Assembly: GCA_963747835.1 (NCBI GenBank)
Contig: CAVVGO010000006.1
Span: forward strand, 1,612,001 to 1,676,000
Direction: 5' to 3'
Length of the DNA: 64,000 nucleotides
Source: JAJPKK01 sp963747835
GTDB lineage: Bacteria; Pseudomonadota; Alphaproteobacteria; Rhizobiales; Xanthobacteraceae
A program made the position numbers and the translations under genes. The notes beneath the pieces are model-generated. The model saw only the letters and a program-made list of their open reading frames with translations. It ran no database searches and was not told the origin of the DNA. Shown here one piece after another: positions 6,918-15,862 of the stretch. The number at the start of each line of letters is the position of its first letter. Positions within the stretch are counted from its first letter, which is position 1.

Positions 6918-8285
6918 TCACCCGCGGAACACCGTGAGGTCGAGCTTTCCCTGATAGATCGTCTTCGCTCGCGCCAGCGCCGGTGCGATGCGGGCTTCCG
7001 GCCAGCCGCCGTGGCGGGCATTGAGGACGAACTTGTCTTCGATGTCCTGGTGGGTCAGCGGCTCGTGGGCGCCGCCCCGCATATAGGGCTGGCGTTCTTC
7101 GACGACGCTGCCGTCGCGCATCACGGCGCGGATGTGGCCGGTGAAATTGTTGGGATAGGGATTGTCCGGATCGATGACGTAGCGAACCTTGGCGGCGACC
7201 GCGAGCACGGCGGGGTCCTTGACGGCTTGATCGGTGAAATCGCCGAGCCCGACATTCCCGCGCACGAAGCCAACCGCGACGCAGTAGGGCGTCGAGAACT
7301 TGCCGCCGTAGCCGTTGCCGGGATGCTGCTTGTCGGCGAGCGGCTCCCACAGGCGATGCACGGTACCTTCACCGACCTCGCAGACGAGCTCGGCGATGTC
7401 GTCCGCCTGCACGCCGCGCACCGCCAATCTGCGGGCGCAATCGATGTAGGGGTGCGTCATGGTCCCGCACGGGTAGGGCTTGAATGCAAGCGTCTCGGTC
7501 ACCCATCGGGCGCCGAAATCGCCGATCAGGGCTTGGTAGTCGCCCGTGGTGGTGTGGGCGAAGCCGTGGAATAAGCCATGAGTGCCTTCGAACACTGTGC
7601 GTGGACCAACGAAGCCGTGCTTCGCCATCAGGGCGGCGCGCAAGCCAGACTGCGCGGCCCAGCCGGCATGCATGCGTTTGGTCCACGCGCCTTCCGCGAG
7701 ATATTCGATGATGCCGGACGCCATGCTACCAGCGATCCCGAGCGCGTTCACGATGCCGCTGCGATCGAGCCCGAGCGCAACCGCGACGCCGGCGGCCGCC
7801 GCCATGGCGCCAAATACCGCGGTCGGGTGGAATCCCGCCTTGTGCACGAGCTTGGGGGTGACAAGCCCGAGCCGGCACAGGGTTTCCACCCCCACCGCGA
7901 TTCCGGCGAGCGCCGCCGCGCCGTCCGGACGGTGGCGCTCGCAGGCGGCAAGGACCGCCGGCACGATGACGGCGCCGGCGTGGACCGGGCCGCCCTCGAA
8001 AGTATCGTCGAAATCTTCGCCATGCGCGGCGGTGCCGTTGACGAGGGCTGCGCCTGCAGAGCCTAGCGTGCGGGCGTGGCCGATCGCGGTACAGGGGCCA
8101 TCATCGTCGCAGGCGGCGAGCGTCGCCTCGACGTAATCGAGTCGGCGCGCGGTGAGGCACAGCCCGGCCACGTCGACCGAAAGATCTTCGCACTTCACCC
8201 GCATCGCGGCTGGAAGGTGTTCGATCGCTACGATGCGGTCGGCGAGTTGCTCGGCGATCGCAACGGCTGGGAGCTGGGCGTTCAT
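6918..8285 (-). CDS. MmgE/PrpD family protein
   Basis: 455 residues, full length for the family, which includes 2-methylcitrate dehydratase (PrpD) and cis-aconitate decarboxylase. Supporting sequence: HGEDFDDTFEGGPVHAGA near residue 90, and the lysine-containing WTKRMHAGWAAQSG in the middle, equivalent to the KRxHxGxAA block that lines the active site. These enzymes eliminate water or CO2 from small di- or tricarboxylic acids. It is the last gene of a minus-strand run, 7 bp after the ABC permease gene, so it probably acts on whatever that transporter imports. The exact reaction is not readable. Confidence 0.85.
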   Translation of the reverse strand: MNAQLPAVAIAEQLADRIVAIEHLPAAMRVKCEDLSVDVAGLCLTARRLDYVEATLAACDDDGPCTAIGHARTLGSAGAALVNGTAAHGEDFDDTFEGGPVHAGAVIVPAVLAACERHRPDGAAALAGIAVGVETLCRLGLVTPKLVHKAGFHPTAVFGAMAAAAGVAVALGLDRSGIVNALGIAGSMASGIIEYLAEGAWTKRMHAGWAAQSGLRAALMAKHGFVGPRTVFEGTHGLFHGFAHTTTGDYQALIGDFGARWVTETLAFKPYPCGTMTHPYIDCARRLAVRGVQADDIAELVCEVGEGTVHRLWEPLADKQHPGNGYGGKFSTPYCVAVGFVRGNVGLGDFTDQAVKDPAVLAVAAKVRYVIDPDNPYPNNFTGHIRAVMRDGSVVEERQPYMRGGAHEPLTHQDIEDKFVLNARHGGWPEARIAPALARAKTIYQGKLDLTVFRG

Positions 8286-8292
8286 GGGAATG

Positions 8293-10017
8293 TTACCGGT
8301 TACGCAATTGCACGGCGCCGAAGCCCGGAATGCGGTTGATGAGGACGACGACCGCGAAGGTCACGATCAGCATGATGATGCCCAGCACCGCGATGGCGCC
8401 GAGATCGCCGCTCTCGTTGAGGTCGTAGATCAGGACGGAAATTACCTTGGTGTCGGCCGTGAACAGGATGATTGCCGCCGACAGCTCGCGAATGACGCCG
8501 ATGAAGATGAAACACCAGGTTGCGATCACGCTGGTGCGCAGGAGCGGCGCGGTGATGCGCCACAGCGTGCCAAACCGTGTCGCGCCGAGAATGCGGCTCG
8601 CCTCCTCGAGGTCCGGATTGACGACACGAATCGCCGACTGAAGCTGCTGATAGGCGGACGGCAGCGCGATGGTGAGGAACGCGATCAGCAGGATCCACAG
8701 CGTCCCGTAGAGCACGAAGGGCGGGCGCGTATAGGCGAGGAACAGTCCGACGCCGAGCACGACGCCTGGCACCGCGACCGGCGCGGTGGCGAGAAAGCCG
8801 AGCGCCTTGTGCCACACGATCGCCTGGCGCGTCGTTATGTAGGCAATCACCAGCGCCATTACGGTGCCGATGGTGGCGGCTCCGGTCCCGAGGACCAGGG
8901 TGTTTCTGAACGCGAGGCCGGTCGAAGACAGCTCGAAGAACACGAAATTGATATTGCGCGCGGTGAAATTGTCGAACCCGATGAACTCGGACGGCACCCG
9001 CGAGAACGCGGCATTGAGGAGCGCCCCGTAGGGCAGGAATACCGGATTGAGCAGCACCACGAAGGTGGCGGCGAGCGCGACCCATTTCCATCCGCGAAGC
9101 CGGACCCGTCGCGGATCGCCCTGCCGTCCGCCGACCACCGCGTAACCGCGGCGCCCGAGCAGCATCGCTTGCGCCCGCAGCAGCAGGATCGTCAGCACCA
9201 GAAGCGGCAGCGACGCGGCGGCGGCAAGCTCCAGCTTGGGCGGATACTGGAACAGGCTCCAGATCTTGGTCGTCATGGTGTGGAAGCCGGCCGGCAACGC
9301 GAGGATGGCCGGTGAGCCGAACAGCGTCATGGCTTGGAGAAATGCGATGAGGGCGCCCGCCAGCACCGCCGGCATCGCGAGCGGTATCGTGACCCTGCGC
9401 GCGGTGGTCCAGGCGCCACCGCCAAGGATCGAGGACGCGTCCTCGAGGTCACCCGGAATGCGATCGATCGCATTAGCGACCAGTACGAACACGTAGGGGA
9501 ATGTGTAGCAAGAGATGACGAAGATCAGGCCCGGGAGGCTGTAGATGTTGAACAGATACTCATCCGGCTCGGCGCCGGTCGCGGCGCGGTAGATCTTGTT
9601 GAGGAGGCCGCTGTTGGGCGCCGCCAGCAGTTCCCAGGCGACCGCACCGAGGAACGGCGGCGTGACGAAGGATGCCGTCACCAAGGCGCGCACTGTCCGG
9701 CGCAGCGGCATGTCGGTGCGGGCGACGAGCCAGCCCACCGGGGCGGCGACGACACAACAGATCACCGCGGAACTCGTCGCCAGGATGACGGTCGTGAGCA
9801 GCGGGTCGAGGAACGTCGGATCGGTGACGAGCTGTGCGAAATTGTCGAGCGTGAACCCGCCGGCGCGGTCGCGGAAGGCGTAATAGACGAGCCACGACAG
9901 CGGCAGCACGATCAGCAGGCCGAGCGCCGCCGCAAAACCCAGCAGGATCGGCCACGACAGGTCGAAGCGGAAGCTCGAACGAACCGGGGTCGCAGGAACC
10001 GCGAGGGTCAAATTCAC
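8293..10017 (-). CDS. Fe3+-type ABC transporter permease, fused two-domain
   Basis: 574 residues from a GTG start at 10017 that overlaps the stop of the binding-protein gene (GTGA). The protein is a tandem fusion of two six-helix permease domains. Each half has its own EAA coupling loop: EDASSILGGGAWTTARRVTI in the first and EEASRILGATRFGTLWRITA in the second. This is the FbpB/SfuB architecture used for ferric iron, and also by importers of 2-aminoethylphosphonate and other small anions. With the ATPase and binding protein upstream it completes one importer. An upstream in-frame extension into the binding-protein gene is rejected because it lacks a membrane-protein start. Confidence 0.87.
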   Translation of the reverse strand: MNLTLAVPATPVRSSFRFDLSWPILLGFAAALGLLIVLPLSWLVYYAFRDRAGGFTLDNFAQLVTDPTFLDPLLTTVILATSSAVICCVVAAPVGWLVARTDMPLRRTVRALVTASFVTPPFLGAVAWELLAAPNSGLLNKIYRAATGAEPDEYLFNIYSLPGLIFVISCYTFPYVFVLVANAIDRIPGDLEDASSILGGGAWTTARRVTIPLAMPAVLAGALIAFLQAMTLFGSPAILALPAGFHTMTTKIWSLFQYPPKLELAAAASLPLLVLTILLLRAQAMLLGRRGYAVVGGRQGDPRRVRLRGWKWVALAATFVVLLNPVFLPYGALLNAAFSRVPSEFIGFDNFTARNINFVFFELSSTGLAFRNTLVLGTGAATIGTVMALVIAYITTRQAIVWHKALGFLATAPVAVPGVVLGVGLFLAYTRPPFVLYGTLWILLIAFLTIALPSAYQQLQSAIRVVNPDLEEASRILGATRFGTLWRITAPLLRTSVIATWCFIFIGVIRELSAAIILFTADTKVISVLIYDLNESGDLGAIAVLGIIMLIVTFAVVVLINRIPGFGAVQLRNR

Positions 10018-11078
10018 ACCCGGAAGATTTTGATGTAGCGCGCCCGGATATCTTCGCCGGTTTTCTCGACCGCGGCTGCGTCCTCCTTCATCACCTTGAT
10101 GTCGCCGAGCGGCCGGCGCCCCGGCTTGTCCTTCACTTGCGCATGGAGGGACCGCATGCAGCCTTTGTTGACAACCAACTCCTGGCATTCGGGGCTGAAA
10201 CAGAAGCTCTGGAACAGCCGCGCCGCATTGGGATTGGGTGCTGCCTTGAACACGCCGTTCGGCGAAACGATCAACGGCGTCCCCTCGCTCGGATACACGG
10301 CCTCGACGGCGCCACCCGATTCTTTGACCTGGAACAGGACATATTCGTTGCCGTCCGCCATCAGGGACCGTTCGCCCAGCGCAAGCTTCTTGGGCGGATC
10401 GGAGGCCGACTGCACCTGCATGACACGTTGCTTCGCGAGCTTCTCGAAATATTCCCAGCCGATGTCGCGCACCATCTCGAAGGTGGCCGTCATGATGGTG
10501 CCGCTATAGGCGGGATGTCCCTTGACGATCTTGCCGGCCCATTTCGGTTCAAGCAAATCGGCGAAGCTTTTCGGCGCATCCGCCGCCTTGACCAGATTGG
10601 TGTTGTAGCCGATCACGCTGAGGCTCGCGCGGAAGCCTGCGAACACGCCGTCCGGGTCCTGTTGATCGGCAGGATAGTGTTTCGCCACGTCCTCGGGCAC
10701 GAAGGGCGCCAGCAGGCCGTCGCGCTTCCAGACAATGAAATGCGCCGCGTCGGAGGAATTGACCACATCGACGGCGTGGATGTTGCTTGCATATTCCTGG
10801 CCGACGCGCTGGAAGATACGCTCGGCGCCAGTGCGCTCCACCCGCACCGAGATGCCCGGATACTTCGCCTCGAATGCCCGCGCGATCGGCTCCGATACCG
10901 GCAGATCGATCGAGGTGTAGTAGACGACTTTGCCTTCCTTCCGGGCGGCTTCGATCAGAGCGGGCGCGACAGCGACCGGCTCCGGCGCCGCGGCCAGCAC
11001 CGACGAGGAGAGTATACCGACGGCGGCAGCGCCCGACGCCTTGAGGATCGTGCGTCTTGAGATTTTCCGGTCTCGCAT
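10014..11078 (-). CDS. ABC transporter periplasmic binding protein (Fe3+-binding-protein-like)
   Basis: 354 residues, starting at the ATG at 11078 because an AGGGAAAG ribosome site lies just upstream; the ATG at 11099 is less likely. The N-terminus carries a twin-arginine signal (SRRTILKASG). The body matches type-2 binding proteins of the FbpA/AfuA group, with the YYTSIDLPVSEPIARAF region at the start of the mature fold. I cannot identify the tyrosine pair that binds Fe3+ in true FbpA, so the ligand may not be iron. It is translationally coupled to the permease downstream. Confidence 0.82.
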   Translation of the reverse strand: MRDRKISRRTILKASGAAAVGILSSSVLAAAPEPVAVAPALIEAARKEGKVVYYTSIDLPVSEPIARAFEAKYPGISVRVERTGAERIFQRVGQEYASNIHAVDVVNSSDAAHFIVWKRDGLLAPFVPEDVAKHYPADQQDPDGVFAGFRASLSVIGYNTNLVKAADAPKSFADLLEPKWAGKIVKGHPAYSGTIMTATFEMVRDIGWEYFEKLAKQRVMQVQSASDPPKKLALGERSLMADGNEYVLFQVKESGGAVEAVYPSEGTPLIVSPNGVFKAAPNPNAARLFQSFCFSPECQELVVNKGCMRSLHAQVKDKPGRRPLGDIKVMKEDAAAVEKTGEDIRARYIKIFRV

Positions 11079-11129
11079 CGCGTTTCTTTCCCTGGTCATT
11101 GTGGCGTGCGGCGATCTACTTCCGGCAGG

Positions 11130-12194
11130 TCAGCGTTCCAGCACCCGGCACCGCTCGGCCGGCAGGCGCAACCACACCTTGCTGCCCTGCACGATATTAT
11201 CCTCGGGCGTGGTGACGACGCGGATCTGCGTGCCGTCGCCGATCTCCACCATGTAGTCGCGGCTGTTGCCGAGGAAGACGTTACGGGCGACCACGGCCGG
11301 CAGGACATTGTGCGGCGCACCGTCGGGCGCAGCCGTGTCGATGCGGATTTCGTGCTGGCGGATCGATATTGCGGCGTCGCGGCCGGCCGCGAGCGCGGCG
11401 CCGGTGCACGACACCGGGACGCCCGCTACCGTGATGTGGCCGGCATCGAGCGCCTTGCCCTTGACGATGTTGCTCGACCCGATGAAGCGCGCCACGAACT
11501 CGGAGCGCGGCCGCGCATAGATGTCCTCCGGCGGTCCGAGCTGTTCGATACTGCCGGCATTCATAACGGCGATCAGATCGGCGGTCGTCATCGCCTCGGA
11601 CTGGTCATGGGTGACATAAACCGTGGTGTAGCGGTACTGGTCGTGCAGCCGGCGAATCTCGAAGCGCATCTCCTCGCGCAGGTTGGCGTCGAGATTGGAC
11701 AGCGGCTCGTCGAGCAGCAGCGTTTCGGGCTCGACCACGAGGGCTCGGGCGAGCGCGACGCGCTGCTGCTGGCCACCCGACAATTCGCCCGGATAACGCG
11801 TCGCGAGATCGGTTAGCTTGGCGGTCGTGAGGATCGAATCGACCCGTTTGGCGACGACGTCGCGCGAGAGCTTGCGCAGCTTGAGCCCGTAGGCGACGTT
11901 CTCGGCGACTGTCATGTGCGGCCACAGCGCGTAGCTCTGGAAGATCATCGACATTTTGCGGGCTTCGGGCGGCAGCGTGCGGGCCGGCGAAGACACCACC
12001 CGCTCGCCCACCATGATCTCGCCATCGGACGGCTCCACGAAACCCGCGATGAGCCGCAGCGTCGTCGTCTTGCCGCAGCCCGAGGGACCGAGCAGGCACA
12101 CCAAAAGCCCATGTTCGATGCGCAGCGACACGTTATCGACTACCGCCAGGGCGCCGTACCGCTTGGTCAGGTTTAGCAGTTCGACCGACGCCAC
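11130..12194 (-). CDS. ABC transporter ATP-binding protein (FbpC/PotA-like)
   Basis: 354 residues. Walker A is GPSGCGKTT (36-44), Q-loop Q86, signature LSGGQ (138-142) and Walker B LLLDEP (159-164). A C-terminal TOBE-type regulatory domain follows from about residue 240. That domain layout is typical of the FbpC/PotA/MalK branch. It lies 51 bp upstream of the binding-protein gene in the same minus-strand run and energises the importer encoded downstream. Confidence 0.9.
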   Translation of the reverse strand: MASVELLNLTKRYGALAVVDNVSLRIEHGLLVCLLGPSGCGKTTTLRLIAGFVEPSDGEIMVGERVVSSPARTLPPEARKMSMIFQSYALWPHMTVAENVAYGLKLRKLSRDVVAKRVDSILTTAKLTDLATRYPGELSGGQQQRVALARALVVEPETLLLDEPLSNLDANLREEMRFEIRRLHDQYRYTTVYVTHDQSEAMTTADLIAVMNAGSIEQLGPPEDIYARPRSEFVARFIGSSNIVKGKALDAGHITVAGVPVSCTGAALAAGRDAAISIRQHEIRIDTAAPDGAPHNVLPAVVARNVFLGNSRDYMVEIGDGTQIRVVTTPEDNIVQGSKVWLRLPAERCRVLER

Positions 12195-12234
12195 CCTGTT
12201 CTCCTGTCACCGTCCGTCAGACTATGGGAACGTG

Positions 12235-13036
12235 TCAGGTGCCGGTGAAAACCGGCTTGCGCTTTTCCATGAAGGCACGACGGCCTTCGATATAGTCCTT
12301 GCTCTCGAAGCATTGCTTGACCATCGCGGCGCATTTGACGAGGTCGCGCTTGGACTCGTCCTTGACGACTTCCCCGATGGTGAACTTGGTGGTCGCGATG
12401 GTAAGCGGGGCGTTTTCCGCGATGGTGTCGGCGTATTTCTTCACGTAGCCTTCGAGCAGCTCCGCTGGCACCACGCGGTTGACGAGCCCCATCGCCCGCG
12501 CCTCCTCGGCGTCGAACTGGCGCGCCGTGTAGAAGATTTCCTTGGCGAAGGACAGGCCGACCACGTCCACGAGCTTCTTCAGCCCGTGATACGGATAGCC
12601 GAGACCGAGCTTGGCGGCCGGAACCGCGAAGCGCGAATCGTCCGAGCAGATGCGCAGGTCGCAGCACAGCGCGAGGCCGAGCCCGCCACCGATGCAATAG
12701 CCGCGGATCATCGCGACGGTCGGCTTGGGATAGTCATAGATCGCAGCGTTGGCGCGCTCGACCGTCTGGTTGTAGCGCACGATCGCCTCCTCGTTGGAGC
12801 GCTCGTTCTCGAATTTCGAGATGTCGGCTCCCGACACGAAGGCCTTGTCGCCGGCGCCGGTCAGCACCACGACAACGGACGTCGTTGTCCTTGCCGAAAT
12901 CGGTGAGGATGCCGGCGGTCGATTCCCACATTTCGAGCGACACCGCGTTGCGCCGCTCCGGATTGTTGAAGATCACGTAACCGACATGCCCGTCCGTGCG
13001 CGACAGCATCTTGTCCGTTTGGGCCAGTGTGTTCAT
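12235..13036 (-). pseudogene. enoyl-CoA hydratase/isomerase, interrupted by one frameshift
   Basis: Two overlapping frames together give one crotonase of about 266 residues. The N-terminal part (13036 to about 12876) ends DFGKDNDVR. The C-terminal part resumes as VVLTGAGDKAFVSGADISKF, where GADIS is the oxyanion-hole region, followed by RGYCIGGGLGLALCCDL. An extra base in the AA pair at 12874-12875 explains the shift exactly. No other damage is visible, so either a sequencing error or a very recent mutation is plausible. It lies between the CoA-transferase and the ABC ATPase genes and should hydrate the CoA ester made by the transferase. Confidence 0.82.
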
Positions 13037-13076
13037 GGGTTCGTCCTTGGGTCTCGGGTAAGACTATCGCGCTCGC

Positions 13077-14282
13077 TCAGATGGCGTCGGCTTGGCGCAG
13101 CGCCGTGATCTGCTTTCGTGCTGAATCCGAATTCCTTGAGCACCGTCGTCGGTGTGTTGCCCGAGGCCGGGCGGTGGCGCCACCAATTTGCTCGGGGTGC
13201 GGGACAGCGAGACCGGCTGGCCGACAAAGGTGAGCTTCTTCTTGTCCTTGGTGCTTCACCGGTCTGCGCGATGCCGACATGCTCGACCTGCGGGTCGGCG
13301 AACATCTGGTCGATGGCGTAGATCGGGCCGCATGGCACGCCGGCCTTGTTGAAGCGCTCGACCCAGTCGGCGCTGGTGCGTTGTGACAGTGTAGCGCGCC
13401 GATCGCCTCGTTGAGGGCATCGCGGTTCTTCGACCGGTTCGGCCGCGTCTGGCGTATTCGGGGCGCGCGACCAGATCCGGGCGCATCGAGCGCGTTGCAG
13501 AAGCGCTCCCAGATCTTCTGGCCCGCAGTGGCGATGTTGATGTGGCCGTCGGCGGTCTTGAACACGCCGGTCGGGATGCTGGTGGGGTGATCGTTGCCGG
13601 CCTGCTTCGCCACCTCGCCCTTGACGAGCCAGCGCGCCGCCTGGAAGTCGAGCATGAAGATCTGGGCCTGGAGCAGCGAGGTTGTCGATTCCACTGACCT
13701 TCGTCGGATTTTTCCCGCTCGAGCAACGCGACCAGAATTCCCATGGCACAGAACAGTCCGGCGGAGAGGTCGGCGATCGGGATGCCGACGCGCACCGGTC
13801 CGTGGCCCGGCTCGCCGGTGATCGACATCAGGCCACCCATGCCCTGGGCGATCTGGTCGACGCCGGGCCGCTCCGCATAGGGCCCGGTCCTGGCCGAAGC
13901 CCGAAATGCTGGCATAGACGAGGCGCGGGTTGATCTTGCGCAGTATCTCGTAATCGATGCCGAGACGCGTCTTCACGTCGGGGCGGAAATTCTCCACCAC
14001 TACGTCGGCCTTCTTCGCCATCTTCATGAAGGCGGCGACACCCTCCGGCGACTTCAGGTTGAGCGTGATGCTGCGCTTGTTGCGGTGCAGGTTCATGAAA
14101 TCGGGGCCGTCGCGCGGGCCGCCCAGGGGCTCTCCGGTTTCGAGGTTCGCCGGCGTCTCGATCTTGATGACATTGGCGCCCCAGTCGGCGAGCTGGCGCA
14201 CGCAGGTAGGACCGGAGCGCACCCGGGACAGGTCCAGTACGGTGAAACGCGAAAGGGCTTTCGAAGCCCGCGGAAACGGCAT
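13077..14282 (-). pseudogene. CaiB/BaiF-type CoA-transferase, multiple frameshifts
   Basis: Family III CoA-transferase of about 400 residues reconstructed from three frames. It starts MPFPRASKALSRFTVLDLSR at 14282, continues RNKRSITLNLKSPEG with the catalytic-Asp region, and ends in ITALRQADAI at 13077. Frame changes are needed near 13893 (extra G after the FGQ codons), 13700, 13480, 13440, 13385, 13255, 13165 and 13117. Each segment keeps family sequence such as GPYAERPGVDQIAQGMGGLM and NKAGVPCGPIYAIDQMF. Such a dense cluster of indels in otherwise conserved sequence suggests poor local sequence quality, though decay is possible. It heads the minus-strand operon. Confidence 0.8.
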
Positions 14283-14439
14283 TAGGTACTCTCCCGAGCG
14301 TATTCTTGACCCGTCGCAATGCGCGGGCGCCGACATTCTCCGATATCGCCTGGCTTGTCTACGCCCTGGCGCAGCGCGGCTCTGCTTCCATCGCGGATCA
14401 CGATGCGCCGGCGCGCCAACCCGACGACCAGCAGGCCGA

Positions 14440-14871
14440 TTATGCCGGCAGGCGACCGATGAGCTCGATTGCGCGCCGATACTTCTCGATGCGTTCGAAG
14501 TCGCGCGGCGCCGGCGTCGCAATGCGGCTGAGATCGCTGTTGTCCGCGAGGTCGGCGAGCTTGACGACCCGGCCGATCGGATCGGCTGCGGCCCGCCGTA
14601 CGAATGCCTCGTAATCCTCGCCGTCGCGCTTGGTAACGGAGTCGAGCGCCGTGATGATCCGCTCGGAAAAGCCTTCGCGGCGCAGGCGGTCGAAATCCCA
14701 CCCGGGACAATCCTCGCAGACGTCGTGCAGTACGGCGACGATGCGTTCTTCGGTCGAGGACACCCGCAACATCATCCGCAACGGATGCAGCACATAGGGC
14801 GCGCCGGCCTTGTCCACCTGACCGGCGTGGGCTTCAGCCGCGATGGCGATCGCGCGTTCGAGGATACTCAT
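14440..14871 (-). CDS. HD-domain hydrolase (RelA/SpoT hydrolase-like, stand-alone)
   Basis: 143 residues, a compact HD domain with metal ligands visible at H15 (EAHAGQVDKAG), H29, H49-D50 (AVLHDVCED) and a later D in KLADLADN. The arrangement resembles the (p)ppGpp-hydrolase domain of RelA/SpoT and the small alarmone hydrolases, but there is no synthetase domain. It could hydrolyse ppGpp or another nucleotide. It has its own start at 14871 and is separated from the CoA-transferase by about 157 bp. Confidence 0.72.
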   Translation of the reverse strand: MSILERAIAIAAEAHAGQVDKAGAPYVLHPLRMMLRVSSTEERIVAVLHDVCEDCPGWDFDRLRREGFSERIITALDSVTKRDGEDYEAFVRRAAADPIGRVVKLADLADNSDLSRIATPAPRDFERIEKYRRAIELIGRLPA

Positions 14872-15126
14872 GTTGGGTCCTTTTGGCGGTCGGCCTCTGC
14901 CAATTTATACCGAGTCTTCGCCGCGGGTATCGCTCATCGATAAGCTTTTGATAATAATTCGATTTCTTAAGATTTTATTTGCCGTAGCCCAGCCGCGGAG
15001 CCGGTTTCCGCCGGCTCGTGTTCGAACCGCTCCTGTTTGTTAAGCGACCAACTGTACGATTCCCGGATGCAAGGGTGTGCGGATTCATCTCGCAGCACCG
15101 ACCGCGATCCGACCGATGGAGGGGAC

Positions 15127-15531
15127 ATGATCCTGCAGTCTCTGGCCGGACTACCGGCATTCCTGGCGTATTTTTGCACGGCGTTCGTGATCACGGTCGG
15201 CTATCTGTTCGTCTACACTTGGATCACGCCCCATGATGAGTTCGAGTTGATCCGCAAGAACGTGCCGGGTGCCGCGATAGCGCTCGGGCTGAGCCTGCTC
15301 GGCTTCGCGCTCCCGGTGGCAAGTGTGATCGCGCATACCGAAACTCTGATCGATTGCGTGATCTGGAGCATCATCGCGCTGATCGTCCAGATCATCGTGT
15401 ATTTCGTGGTGCGGATCCCGATTCCCAACTTGCCGCAGCGCATCGCGGCGGGGGACATCGCTCCCGCCATATGGTTGGGACTCGCTTCGCTTGCCGCCGG
15501 CGCTCTCAACGCCGCGTCGATTTCCTATTAA
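15127..15531 (+). CDS. DUF350 family inner-membrane protein
   Basis: 134 residues with about four predicted membrane helices, starting at ATG 15127 behind a GGAGGGG ribosome site. It matches the DUF350 (YjfL-like) family: ELIRKNVPGAAIALG in the first loop and IPNLPQRIAAGDIAPAIWLG near the end. It is first of three tightly spaced genes; in enterobacteria YjfL also sits with a small secreted protein and a glutathionylspermidine-synthase-like enzyme. Function is unknown; membrane location is inferred from hydrophobicity. Confidence 0.8.
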   Translation: MILQSLAGLPAFLAYFCTAFVITVGYLFVYTWITPHDEFELIRKNVPGAAIALGLSLLGFALPVASVIAHTETLIDCVIWSIIALIVQIIVYFVVRIPIPNLPQRIAAGDIAPAIWLGLASLAAGALNAASISY

Positions 15532-15544
15532 GCGGGCGGTGCTG

Positions 15545-15859
15545 ATGAAGCGCTCCACCCAAGTGACTTTGGTAGTGATGGGCGCCGTCGGGGTCGGCGG
15601 TGCCGCCTATGCGATGCAGCGTAATAATTGCGCTCCGCCGCAGCCAAGCGCGGTGGCGAGCGACGCCCAGCAGAGCTGCAGATCGTCGTCGCCGAATTCC
15701 AGCCGCAGTTCAGGGTGGCACTTCTTCTCCGGCTCCGGCTCGTCCGGTTCCGGCGGCGCCATCTCCACCACCACGACATCATCATCGACCGGAGCGTCCG
15801 ATCGCGGCGGTTTCGGTGCGATCGGACGGGCTTTCGCATCATTCGGCCGTGGCGGGTGA
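15545..15859 (+). CDS. small Ser/Gly/Thr-rich exported protein
   Basis: 104 residues from ATG 15545, 13 bp after the DUF350 gene. The N-terminus is a signal or membrane anchor (TQVTLVVMGAVGVGGAAYAM). After two cysteines (NNCAPP, QQSCRS) the rest is low complexity, rich in Ser, Gly and Thr, ending GFGAIGRAFASFGRGG. It occupies the slot taken by the YjfM/YgiB (DUF1190) protein in the enterobacterial cassette. I see only loose similarity of composition, so the DUF1190 link is inference from position. Confidence 0.65.
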   Translation: MKRSTQVTLVVMGAVGVGGAAYAMQRNNCAPPQPSAVASDAQQSCRSSSPNSSRSSGWHFFSGSGSSGSGGAISTTTTSSSTGASDRGGFGAIGRAFASFGRGG

Positions 15860-15862
15860 TCG

